The notes beneath the pieces were generated by a model. It was not told where the DNA came from and made no database searches. It was given only the letters and a program-made list of their open reading frames with translations. Shown one piece after another: positions 23,758 to 30,856 of a stretch of 36,204 nucleotides of DNA. The position numbers and the translations under genes were made by a program. The DNA comes from Oscillospiraceae bacterium. Lineage in GTDB: Bacteria; Bacillota; Clostridia; Oscillospirales; Oscillospiraceae. The stretch spans positions 1-36,204 of the forward strand of contig JAFZVM010000020.1 in the NCBI GenBank assembly GCA_017617795.1, in the 5' to 3' direction. Numbering within the stretch: the stretch's first letter is position 1; every line of letters begins with the position of its first letter.

Positions 23758-24531
23758 ATGCTTCTTGCCATCGATATCGGAAACTCCAACATCTCCATCG
23801 GCTGCATCCGGGGCGACGAGATCTGCTTCGAGGTGCGCATCGCCACGGACCGGGCCCGGACCTCCGACCAGTACGGGGTGGAGATCAAAAGCATGCTGGA
23901 GGCCAACGGGGTGCAGAAGGAGGACATCCGGGACTGCATCATCTCCTCCGTCGTCCCGCCGGTGTTCAACTCCGTCTGGGCCGGGGTGTACAAGATCATC
24001 GGCCGCCGCCCCATGGTGGTGGACTCCTCCATGGACACGGGACTGGAGCTCTGTCTGGACATGCCCTCCCAGGCGGGGGCGGATCGGATCGTGGTGGCCG
24101 CGGCGGCCCTGGAACGGCATGAGGCGCCCCTGATCATCATCGACATGGGCACCGCCACCACCATGGAGGTGGTGGAACCCGGTGCCCGATACATGGGCGG
24201 GGTCATCATCCCCGGTATCCGGGTATCCCTGGACGCCCTCACCGGGCGGACCGCCCAGCTCCCCGCCATCAGTCTGGGCCGGCCGGGAAAGGTGGTGGCC
24301 AGCAACACGGCGGACTGCATGCGCAGCGGTATCATGTACGGCACCGCCTGCATGCTGGACGGGATGATCGACCTGATGGCCGAAGAGCTGGGGCACAGCT
24401 CCGCCGTGATCGCCACCGGGGGCCTGGCTCCCTTCATCACCCCCCTGTGCCGCCATGCGATCATTTCCGAGCCGGATCTGCTCCTGCGGGGCCTGAACAG
24501 CCTGTACAAGCGGAACAAAAAGGCGGACTAA
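23758..24531 (+). CDS. coaX: Type III pantothenate kinase
   Basis: 257 residues, normal for CoaX. It has the ASKHA-fold motifs: DIGNSNISIG (6-15), GADR with the catalytic Asp (107-110), DMGTATTMEVV (129-139) and GGVIIPG (147-153). It phosphorylates pantothenate with ATP as the first committed step of CoA synthesis; type III enzymes need a monovalent cation and are not feedback-inhibited by CoA. The start at 23758 follows GAGGGAGGAACTG, 14 bases after the transporter stop. It lies in the same transcript as that transporter and, apparently, the downstream membrane-protein genes. Confidence 0.95.
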   Translation: MLLAIDIGNSNISIGCIRGDEICFEVRIATDRARTSDQYGVEIKSMLEANGVQKEDIRDCIISSVVPPVFNSVWAGVYKIIGRRPMVVDSSMDTGLELCLDMPSQAGADRIVVAAAALERHEAPLIIIDMGTATTMEVVEPGARYMGGVIIPGIRVSLDALTGRTAQLPAISLGRPGKVVASNTADCMRSGIMYGTACMLDGMIDLMAEELGHSSAVIATGGLAPFITPLCRHAIISEPDLLLRGLNSLYKRNKKAD

Positions 24532-24561
24532 ATCGTCTTACCGGCAGAAAGGAGCGGTCTC

Positions 24562-24606
24562 ATGGGTGCGTTTTCCGATCCGGGCGGTGCTGAGCCATGC
24601 TGCTGA
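24562..24606 (+). CDS. Short 14-codon ORF overlapping the next gene's start
   Basis: ATG 24562 has a near-ideal AGGAG at 7-base spacing and reads MGAFSDPGGAEPCC before TGA at 24604-24606. It overlaps the start of the following membrane-protein gene (ATG 24597) in another frame. That gene has only a poor ribosome binding site and an in-frame stop just before its ATG. The short ORF probably delivers ribosomes for coupled re-initiation. Whether the peptide itself matters is unknown. Confidence 0.45.
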   Translation: MGAFSDPGGAEPCC

Positions 24607-25067
24607 TCCTGCTTGCCCTGACCACGGCGTTCGTGGAAAGTCCCATCGCCGCCTTCGCCTTCCGGAAGCGGGACGGCCGTCTCTACGTCCTGCTCATCAG
24701 CGCCCTGGTCAACCTTCTCACCAACCTGCTCCTCAACGGTCTGTGCCTTCCCCTGCTGGCACGCACGCCCCTTTCCGCCCTCCGGGACGGCTGGCTGAGC
24801 CTGCTGCTGGGAGAACTGGTCCTGGCCTACATTGGGGAGGGAATCCTGTACCGGATCCTGGTCCGGGGCGTTTCCTTCGGACGGGGCCTGCTGGTCTCCC
24901 TCGTCGGCAACACGGTCTCCCTGGGGCTGGGCCTGGGGCTGTGGGCCATCCTGGGCAGGCCGTCGGGGGAGGCGATGATCCCCGGCTTCGCCGTCCTGTG
25001 CGGGGCCGCGGGGATCTTCTGGCTCATCTGTCTGGCAAGGGGGATCATCCATGAAAAGAGAGAGTAG
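24597..25067 (+). CDS. Integral membrane protein of unknown function
   Basis: 156 residues, nearly all hydrophobic, with four to five spans starting directly at the N-terminus (MLLILLALTTAFVESP). Charged residues in or beside the spans include E14, FRKRD at 22-26 and LLGELVLAYIGEGILYR with two Glu, which could be functionally important. There is no cleavable signal and no enzyme motif. The start is fixed by an in-frame stop three bases upstream. Translation is probably coupled to the overlapping 14-codon ORF. Its 3' end overlaps the next membrane protein gene by 17 bases, so the two are co-translated and may form a complex. I do not recognise the family. Confidence 0.75.
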   Translation: MLLILLALTTAFVESPIAAFAFRKRDGRLYVLLISALVNLLTNLLLNGLCLPLLARTPLSALRDGWLSLLLGELVLAYIGEGILYRILVRGVSFGRGLLVSLVGNTVSLGLGLGLWAILGRPSGEAMIPGFAVLCGAAGIFWLICLARGIIHEKRE

Positions 25068-26109
25068 AGCGAGCGCCGGATACCCCGGGCTGAGCCAGGG
25101 GGTATGCTATTTCTTCGTACATGCCCTGGTGGAGATCGTCTGCTTTACGATCCTCTCCGGGTCCTTTTCCGTGAACGGCGGGCTCCTCTGGGGCGCGGCC
25201 CTGCTCTTCGATTTCTTCGCCTTTGTGATCCAGGGGCCCATCGGGGACCTGAACCGCCGGTTCAAGGCCCTGGATATCGGCAGCATCGGCGCCGCCCTGA
25301 TGCTGGCAGGCGTGCTGACGATCACCGGCGGCGCAGACGCCCTGAGCATCCTTGGGCTGGTGCTCCTGGCCCTGGGGAACGCCTTTCTCCATGTCTCGGG
25401 GGCCGTCAGTACCACGGTCCTGTCCGGAGGCAGGCTGCTGCACAGCGCCCTGTTCGTGGCGGGCGGCTCCTTCGGCGTGGTCACCGGCCAGTTCCTGGGC
25501 GGCGCCTTGCATCTCTCCCGGTTCTGGCTGATCCTGCCCCTGGCGGCGATCGAGCTCCTGGTCCTGCTGACGAACCGGCGCTGGCTGAAGCGGGACGTAT
25601 CCTATCCACGGTTCGACCTGGTGAAAAAGCCGGACCGGCATTCCGCCGTATGTCTGGCCGCCTTCGCCGTCACGGCGGTGCGCTCCTTCATCGGCTATGC
25701 CATCCCCATCTCCTGGAAAAAAGAACTCTGGCAGAGCTTCTTTCTCTTCGGCATGATGGGGCTGGGCAAGGCTCTGGGGGGCTGGCTGGCGGACCGGTTC
25801 GGGGCGAGGCGGACCGGCGTATGGTCCACGCTCCTGTGCATCCCCTTCCTGCTCTTCGGCAAGGATCTGATGCTGGTCTCCGTCTTCGGGGTATTCTGCT
25901 TCTCCCTCACCATGTCCATCACCTTCGGCATGCTGCTGAGCGTCATCCGGGAGAGCCCCGGCTCCGCCTTCGGCGTCACCACCGCCGCCCTGTTCGCGGG
26001 TCTGCTGCCGGTGTTCCTCTTCGGCAGCTTCGGATATCTGGCCAACAGCATCCTCATCGTCATCCTGTCCCTGGGCAGCGCGTACGTGCTGAACCGGACG
26101 CTGAAATAA
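25051..26109 (+). CDS. MFS-type membrane transporter-like protein
   Basis: 352 residues with about ten to twelve hydrophobic spans. The inter-span motif GLGKALGGWLADRFGARRTG matches the conserved G-x-L-a-D-r-x-G-r-r loop of the major facilitator superfamily. A related FVIQGPIGDLNRRFKALD stands in the first half. It is short for a 12-span MFS protein (usually near 400). The substrate cannot be inferred. ATG 25051 follows AAGGGGG and overlaps the preceding membrane protein by 17 bases. It is followed after 12 bases by the first of three small paralogous membrane proteins, with which it probably shares a transcript. Confidence 0.8.
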   Translation: MKRESRASAGYPGLSQGVCYFFVHALVEIVCFTILSGSFSVNGGLLWGAALLFDFFAFVIQGPIGDLNRRFKALDIGSIGAALMLAGVLTITGGADALSILGLVLLALGNAFLHVSGAVSTTVLSGGRLLHSALFVAGGSFGVVTGQFLGGALHLSRFWLILPLAAIELLVLLTNRRWLKRDVSYPRFDLVKKPDRHSAVCLAAFAVTAVRSFIGYAIPISWKKELWQSFFLFGMMGLGKALGGWLADRFGARRTGVWSTLLCIPFLLFGKDLMLVSVFGVFCFSLTMSITFGMLLSVIRESPGSAFGVTTAALFAGLLPVFLFGSFGYLANSILIVILSLGSAYVLNRTLK

Positions 26110-26121
26110 GGAGGGCACAGT

Positions 26122-26370
26122 ATGTTTTTCGACCTGGTGAAATCCATCGTCCGATTCTTCGGCACCCGTTTCCTTCAGCTGGACGTGGCTATGCCGGAAG
26201 TGTTGGAAACGGAGCCTCCCGTCGCCGTACCCGGTGCGCCGGACTCGGTCCCGGTCCTGCGGATCCTGCTCCCCGTCCTGGCCGCTGCCCTGATCATCGT
26301 CCTCCTGTGCCTTCTTTACCGTCGGCACCGGAAGAACAAGCCGGAAGCGGAGAAGAAAGAGGAAGAATAA
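26122..26370 (+). CDS. Small single-span membrane protein, paralogue 1 of 3
   Basis: 82 residues, start after ATAAGGAGGGCACAGT. The N-terminal segment MFFDLVKSIVRFFGTRFLQL looks amphipathic and ends in LDVAMP. A Pro/Val/Glu-rich linker follows, then one span (about residues 47-68) and a basic-acidic tail YRRHRKNKPEAEKKEEE. The positive tail predicts C-terminus inside, with the linker outside. The arrangement D-x3-[ST]-x5-G-x-R-x4-D-x-A-x-P is shared with the two genes that follow. It is not a recognised family. Confidence 0.8.
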   Translation: MFFDLVKSIVRFFGTRFLQLDVAMPEVLETEPPVAVPGAPDSVPVLRILLPVLAAALIIVLLCLLYRRHRKNKPEAEKKEEE

Positions 26371-26424
26371 GCGAATCCGCTCCCCCCCATGGGGAAGCGG
26401 ACCGTCAAAACAGGAGGGTCCCTT

Positions 26425-26733
26425 ATGGTATCCGATCCGGTGAAAACCGTCATCCTCGGCATCGGCTCACGCTTTGTCCTGCTGGACGCGGCTATGCCGG
26501 CGACCGCGATCTTTTATCCCCCGATCCTGTTCATCGTGCTCGTCGTCCTGGCGGCGCTGGTCCTGCTGATCGTCGCTCTGTTCCGCAGACATCGGAGGCA
26601 GACGCTGGAGCGGGATGCCTCGCGGGTACAGGCGCAGCTCGCCGTTCCGATCCGGGAGGGGGACGGGGCCGGTCCCGACGCACCGAAGGATGAATACCCC
26701 CGCCAGGCAGATAAGAAGGAGGAAGAAACATGA
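26425..26733 (+). CDS. Small single-span membrane protein, paralogue 2 of 3
   Basis: 102 residues. ATG 26425 is chosen because AGGAGGG lies just upstream (26412-26418); an in-frame ATG at 26389 has no ribosome binding site. The N-terminus MVSDPVKTVILGIGSRFVLL followed by LDAAMP aligns with paralogue 1. One span (about residues 29-53) ends in LFRRHRRQ. The cytoplasmic tail is the longest of the three, hydrophilic and acidic, and ends PRQADKKEEET, similar to the end of paralogue 1. The stop overlaps the next start (ATGA). Confidence 0.8.
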   Translation: MVSDPVKTVILGIGSRFVLLDAAMPATAIFYPPILFIVLVVLAALVLLIVALFRRHRRQTLERDASRVQAQLAVPIREGDGAGPDAPKDEYPRQADKKEEET

Positions 26734-26957
26734 TTCTCGACCTGCTGAACAGCCTCATCCGCCGCATCGGCGCCCGCTCCGTCCTGATGGACGCGGCGCT
26801 GCCGGGACCCATGGACATGATCTCGGAGTACTATCCCATCATCATCCTCGCCCTTGTGGTGATCGTTGCTCTGATCGTCATCCTGGTTTCCCGGTATCAC
26901 CGCCGCAAACAGAAGAAAAACGAGGGGGACCGCCTGGAGAGGTCCGAAAACAAATGA
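26730..26957 (+). CDS. Small single-span membrane protein, paralogue 3 of 3
   Basis: 75 residues, start overlapping the previous stop and preceded by AAGAAGGAGGAAG. MILDLLNSLIRRIGARSVLM then MDAALP aligns with the other two. One very hydrophobic span (about residues 34-54) is followed by SRYHRRKQKKNEGD. There is no signal peptidase site or catalytic motif. It is the last gene before a strong hairpin terminator, so the set of three closes the coaX transcript. Confidence 0.8.
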   Translation: MILDLLNSLIRRIGARSVLMDAALPGPMDMISEYYPIIILALVVIVALIVILVSRYHRRKQKKNEGDRLERSENK

Positions 26958-26966
26958 ACACAGAAG

Positions 26967-27000
26967 CACCCCGGCGCAGTAGGCCGGGGTGTCAGTTTTC
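26967..27000 (+). terminator. Terminator of the coaX / small membrane protein operon
   Basis: CACCCCGGC (26967-26975) pairs with GCCGGGGTG (26983-26991), followed by TCAGTTTTC. It lies between the convergent 75-residue protein gene and the epimerase gene. Confidence 0.8.
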
Positions 27001-27007
27001 TCCCGTC

Positions 27008-27862
27008 TCAGCGTCCTTCCGCCGCCCCTTCGATCTTCTCCCGCAGGAAGCGGTTGGCCCGGCGGAGCTCCTCCGCCCAGTTTTCCTCCCCGTGGTACCA
27101 GAACTCCCCGGTGAAGAGCCGGACCCCCATGGCCAGGGCGGTGCGGAGGCAGCCCGCATAATCCGTATGTCCCCCGGAGCCGAAGCGCATATCCCGGTAG
27201 ACCCCGGGACGGGTCTCCTTCAGATGCAGGGCGAAGGTATGCCCCGCGCCCAGGGCCAGATCCTCCGTGACGCTGCGGCCGTATTTCACCGCCGCATTCT
27301 GCAGGTTCCCGATATCCGGGTACAGGCCCAGCCAGGGGGAGTTCACCTCCCGCACCCAGACCATGGCCTTTTCCACCGTGTCCATGAAGGGGGTCTCCAT
27401 GGTCTCGAAGGCCAGGACCACTCCCGCCTCCGCCGCCCAGGCGGCGCCCCGGAACAGCCCCTCCCGGAACCGGGAAACGGTGCCCTCGTCCCCCGGCTCA
27501 TAGTACACGTCGTACCCCGCCAGCTGGATGACGCCGATCCCCGCGTTGGCGGCAAAGGCGATGGCCTTTTTCAGGATCTCCAGAGACCGGGCCCGCACCG
27601 ACGGATCCCCGGATCCCAGGGGATATTTCCGGTGGCCGCTGAGACAGAGGGTGCGGATGGCCGCTCCCTCCTCCCGGCTCCGGATGCCCAGCTCCCGCTG
27701 GGCGCTTTCGCTCCAGTCCAGCCGGGCCAGACGGGGGTCCGACTCATCGATGCTCAGCTCCAGGCGGTCGAAGCCTGCCTCCCGCGCCTTGCGGCAAAGG
27801 GAAACCGGGTCCTCCGCGGGGGGCAGAGCCTTTTCATACAAACCCAGGGAATATTCCATCAT
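27008..27862 (-). CDS. ulaE: L-xylulose-5-phosphate 3-epimerase, UlaE/SgbU-like
   Basis: 284 residues of the xylose-isomerase-like TIM barrel. Long stretches match the UlaE/SgbU family as I remember it: GLYEKALP (7-14), ELSIDESDPRLARLDW (35-50), CLSGHRKYPLGS (73-84), VIQLAGYDVYY (111-121) and LYPDIGN (180-186). Probable metal ligands are E153 or E156, D183, H208 and E253. The family interconverts L-xylulose-5-phosphate and L-ribulose-5-phosphate. ATG 27862 follows CAGGAGAACAGC; a second ATG is the next codon. The LyxK-like kinase encoded at 29323 would make its substrate. No 4-epimerase gene is in the window, so the last step to D-xylulose-5-phosphate must lie elsewhere. Confidence 0.87.
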   Translation of the reverse strand: MMEYSLGLYEKALPPAEDPVSLCRKAREAGFDRLELSIDESDPRLARLDWSESAQRELGIRSREEGAAIRTLCLSGHRKYPLGSGDPSVRARSLEILKKAIAFAANAGIGVIQLAGYDVYYEPGDEGTVSRFREGLFRGAAWAAEAGVVLAFETMETPFMDTVEKAMVWVREVNSPWLGLYPDIGNLQNAAVKYGRSVTEDLALGAGHTFALHLKETRPGVYRDMRFGSGGHTDYAGCLRTALAMGVRLFTGEFWYHGEENWAEELRRANRFLREKIEGAAEGR

Positions 27863-27874
27863 GCTGTTCTCCTG

Positions 27875-27903
27875 TTGCGCCGGGCTGCGGCGCAGCGTAT
27901 ACT
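27875..27903 (+). promoter_or_regulatory. Promoter of the FG-GAP-like gene with internal palindrome
   Basis: TTGCGC (27875-27880), a 17-base spacer and TATACT (27898-27903) precede ATG 27931. TGCGCC (27876-27881) and GGCGCA (27889-27894) form an inverted repeat across the -35 and spacer. This could be an operator shared with the divergent epimerase gene. For the epimerase itself no convincing promoter is visible. Confidence 0.55.
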
Positions 27904-27930
27904 GAAAAAAACGAACGCGGAGGTGCGGAT

Positions 27931-28995
27931 ATGGGCTTTGCGAAACGGAAGCTGGCGGCGCTGGATAAGTGTTACTCCATCGCCGTTCTGGACTGGCCGC
28001 AGAAAAACGGCTTTCTGGTGGCTTCGGAGAAGGAGGACGCCTGTTTCCTGTTTTCGGAGGAGGGCAGGCTCCTGGACACGGTCTGGACCTCTCCCGGCGG
28101 GGTGATGAGCATGGAACAGGTCCCCGGCGGAAAGGGAGATTTTCTGGCGGTGCAGCGCTTCTACGGTCCGGATAACGCGGACGAGGCGCAGATCGTGCTG
28201 GCCTTCCCCCGTGATGAGGGCGGCTGGGCGGTGCATACCCTGTGCAAAGCGCCCTACGCCCACCGCATCGGCATCCTGCGCCGGGGCGGCCGCGCCTGGC
28301 TCCTGGTGTGCTGCCTGAAATCCTCCTGCGCCTTTCCCGGAGATTGGCGCGATCCCGGCGCCTGCTATGCGGCGCTGCTCCCGGAGGATCCCCTGGCCCT
28401 GCGGACCTGCGCCGGGCTGGAGCTCCGGCAGGCGGGAAAGAGCCTGCTGCAGAACCACGGCTTCTGCAAGCTCCGGCGGGAGGGCTTCGACGAGGGCCTT
28501 GTGGGCTGCGAGGAGGGGACGTTCCTCTATACGCCTCCGGAAACCCCGGAGGGGGAATGGACGATCCGGCAGCTCTGCGCCGTGCCCAGCAGCGATTCCA
28601 TCCTGGCGGACCTGGATGGGGACGGGTTGGAGGAGCTGGGCTGCATCAGTCCCTTCCACGGAAACGGTCTGACCATTTATCACACGGATGACTTTGGCCG
28701 GTACGTGCCCCGGTGGAAGCTGCCCCTGCCGGAAAAGGAGACCGCCTTCCTCCATGCCACCTGGTGCTGCACCCTGGGGGGCCAGCCCACCTGGATCGTG
28801 GGCTGGCGGGGCGGAACCCAGGGGACCATAACCATCACCTGGAACGCAGCCGCAGGGGACTATCAAACGGAGATCCTGGAGCAGCTGGCGGGCAGCGCCA
28901 ACGTAATGCATTATGTAAACTCATCCGGGGCGGACGTGATCGTTGCCGCCAACCGGGAGCATGACGAGATCGCCATGTATACCTTTACGGAATGA
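27931..28995 (+). CDS. Cytoplasmic FG-GAP/VCBS-like beta-propeller protein of unknown function
   Basis: 354 residues, start after GCGGAGGTGCGG. It has no signal peptide or membrane span. Short strands with repeated hydrophobic and Gly patterns run through the whole protein. One clear calcium-loop-like FG-GAP motif, DLDGDGLEELG, is at 227-237, followed by SPFHGNGLTIY. A beta-propeller fold is inferred. Proteins with this motif are usually exported, so the lack of a signal sequence is unusual. It is divergent from the 3-epimerase gene, with a palindrome in its promoter, and convergent with the kinase operon. This suggests a role tied to the sugar locus, but the activity is unknown. Confidence 0.75.
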   Translation: MGFAKRKLAALDKCYSIAVLDWPQKNGFLVASEKEDACFLFSEEGRLLDTVWTSPGGVMSMEQVPGGKGDFLAVQRFYGPDNADEAQIVLAFPRDEGGWAVHTLCKAPYAHRIGILRRGGRAWLLVCCLKSSCAFPGDWRDPGACYAALLPEDPLALRTCAGLELRQAGKSLLQNHGFCKLRREGFDEGLVGCEEGTFLYTPPETPEGEWTIRQLCAVPSSDSILADLDGDGLEELGCISPFHGNGLTIYHTDDFGRYVPRWKLPLPEKETAFLHATWCCTLGGQPTWIVGWRGGTQGTITITWNAAAGDYQTEILEQLAGSANVMHYVNSSGADVIVAANREHDEIAMYTFTE

Positions 28996-29009
28996 GCGTT
29001 TCCCCGGTT

Positions 29010-29252
29010 TCAGTCCTTTTTTGACTTTCTCAGGTCCTGGCAGACGCCGAGGACCAGGAAAACGATCCCCACGATCAGGGCAACGACGGCCATAATCTTC
29101 AGCGGGGAACCTACGTATTCCAGTCCGCATTGGAAGAGCTCTTCGCTCCAGGACGACACGTTGCTCATAAACACAGCGGCGGCAACGTACCGTGCAGCCG
29201 CCAGGATCGCAGCGATCAGGCAAAAGACGACGCCCACGCCTTTATTGTTCAT
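29010..29252 (-). CDS. Two-span small membrane protein of unknown function
   Basis: 80 residues. ATG 29252 follows AAGGAGGTATCAT, an excellent ribosome binding site; a longer in-frame start lacks one. Two spans, about residues 6-29 and 52-71, flank a short loop SSWSEELFQCGLEY. The tail LRKSKKD is basic, so both ends should be inside. It is read in the same direction as the kinase operon, 70 bases after the kinase stop, and is probably its last gene. Too small for a transporter on its own. Function unknown. Confidence 0.72.
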   Translation of the reverse strand: MNNKGVGVVFCLIAAILAAARYVAAAVFMSNVSSWSEELFQCGLEYVGSPLKIMAVVALIVGIVFLVLGVCQDLRKSKKD

Positions 29253-29322
29253 ATGATACCTCCTTCGGCTTATGCAGCCTTTTTTCATTTGTTTCAGCCC
29301 GTGGCTCCGCCGCGGGCGATTT

Positions 29323-30855
29323 TCATTTTCCCTCAACGGCTTTCTGTATAGCCGGCCACAGGGGATCCAGGCAGTCCATGAGCCGTTTATACAGCGCATA
29401 GCGCTTTTCATAGCGCCGTCCCGCTTCCTGGTCCGGTTCGAACCGCTCCCCGACGGGGCTCATGGCCCGGGCGGCGGCAGTCAGGTCCGGATAGGCCCCC
29501 GTTCCCGCGGCGGCCAGGATGGCGCAGCCCAGGGCGCCGGTCTCGGAGGCCTCCAGCCGTTCCACGGGGAGGCCCAGGATATCCGCGAACATCCGGCACC
29601 ATACTCTGCTCCGGGCGGCTCCGCCCGCCAGGCGGACACAGTCCGGCGGCAGGTCACGGGACTGCATCAGCTTTTCCAGATGCACCCGGTGGCAATAGAC
29701 CACGCCCTCGTATACGCTTCTCGCCAGCTGCTCCCGTCCCATGTCCGCCGAGAGGCCCGCAAAGACGCCCCGGGCGTTGGGGTGGGCATTGGAGCCCATC
29801 AGGAAGGGAAGAAAGAGGGGAACGAAGGCGTCCTGCTCCGTCTCTCTCACCCAGGCGTCCAGAAGGCCGTAAATGCTCTCCCCCCTGCTCTCCGCCTCCG
29901 CCTTCGCCTCCGGCAGCAGGGTGCGGACGACCCATTCCAGGTTCCCGGCGGAGGTGGAGCTGCTTTCCTCGATGAGATAGTATTCCGGCAGGCAGAAGAG
30001 GGAGTTCATGGCGACGCTCCCGTCCAGCACGGGGGCGGTCCGGAGATATTCGTTGATGCTCCAGGTCCCGGCGATCATGCACACGTTCCGCTCATCCAGC
30101 ACGTTCGCGGCGATGGCGCAGGCGTCGATATCGAAGGCGCCCCCGAAGACCGGGGTCCCGGCAAGGAGGCCGCAGGCCTCCGCCGCCTCCCGGCTGACGC
30201 AGCCCGCCCGGTCGGCCGACAGGCACAGGGACGGCAGAAGCGCTTCCGCATCCTCCAGCCCATAGAGGGTCAGAAGGGCCCGGTCCCAGGATCGGGTACG
30301 CAGATTCACCAGCCCGCCTCCGGAGCAGTCCGTCAGCTCTCCCCTTGCCTCTCCCGTGAGACGGAAGCGGACGTAGTCCTTGCAGCCGAAGGCCCAGCGG
30401 GCCTTTTTTACGGTTTCCGGCTCACAGTCCCGAAGCCAGGCCAGAAGAGCCGCAGGCTGGCAGGCCATCAGATGCTGGCAGGAAAGGGCGAAGGCCTTCT
30501 CCTCCGTCCCGTCCCGCCGCCAGCGCTCCACATAGGCGTAGGCCCGGTTATCCGTTGAGAGGATCCCGTTCCGGGCGGGCTTTCCGTCCCTGCCCCAGAG
30601 GTAGAGTCCTTTCCCATGGCCGCACACCGCCACGCCCGCGATATCCGCAGGAGAAACGCCGCTGCCCGCCACCGCTTCCCGGATGACGGCGCAGTTCGCC
30701 TCCCACATCTCCTCCATGTCCCGCTCGAAGCAGTCCGGCGCGGGGGTCAGCACCGCCGTATCCCTGGAGGCGGAGCAAAGCTCCCGTCCCCGGACGTCAT
30801 ACAGGGCGGCCTTGGTGGAGGTGCCGCCGTTATCCACCCCCAGATAGTACTTCAT
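29323..30855 (-). CDS. lyxK: FGGY carbohydrate kinase, L-xylulokinase (LyxK)-like
   Basis: 510 residues, full length for FGGY kinases. The ATP and sugar fold motifs are DNGGTSTKAALYD (8-20), the catalytic Asp in GGAFDID (D242) and IAGTWSINEY (261-270). Later come VRLAGGAARSRVWCRMFAD and SETGALGCAILAA. CGHGKGLYLWGRDGKPARNG with ILSTDNRA, and ESSSTSAGNLEWV, resemble E. coli LyxK more than xylulokinase or glycerol kinase. It would phosphorylate L-xylulose, or a related ketose, at C5. It starts one base after the upstream dehydrogenase stop. The UlaE-like enzyme nearby fits as the next step. Exact sugar is inferred. Confidence 0.82.
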   Translation of the reverse strand: MKYYLGVDNGGTSTKAALYDVRGRELCSASRDTAVLTPAPDCFERDMEEMWEANCAVIREAVAGSGVSPADIAGVAVCGHGKGLYLWGRDGKPARNGILSTDNRAYAYVERWRRDGTEEKAFALSCQHLMACQPAALLAWLRDCEPETVKKARWAFGCKDYVRFRLTGEARGELTDCSGGGLVNLRTRSWDRALLTLYGLEDAEALLPSLCLSADRAGCVSREAAEACGLLAGTPVFGGAFDIDACAIAANVLDERNVCMIAGTWSINEYLRTAPVLDGSVAMNSLFCLPEYYLIEESSSTSAGNLEWVVRTLLPEAKAEAESRGESIYGLLDAWVRETEQDAFVPLFLPFLMGSNAHPNARGVFAGLSADMGREQLARSVYEGVVYCHRVHLEKLMQSRDLPPDCVRLAGGAARSRVWCRMFADILGLPVERLEASETGALGCAILAAAGTGAYPDLTAAARAMSPVGERFEPDQEAGRRYEKRYALYKRLMDCLDPLWPAIQKAVEGK

Positions 30856-30856
30856 C

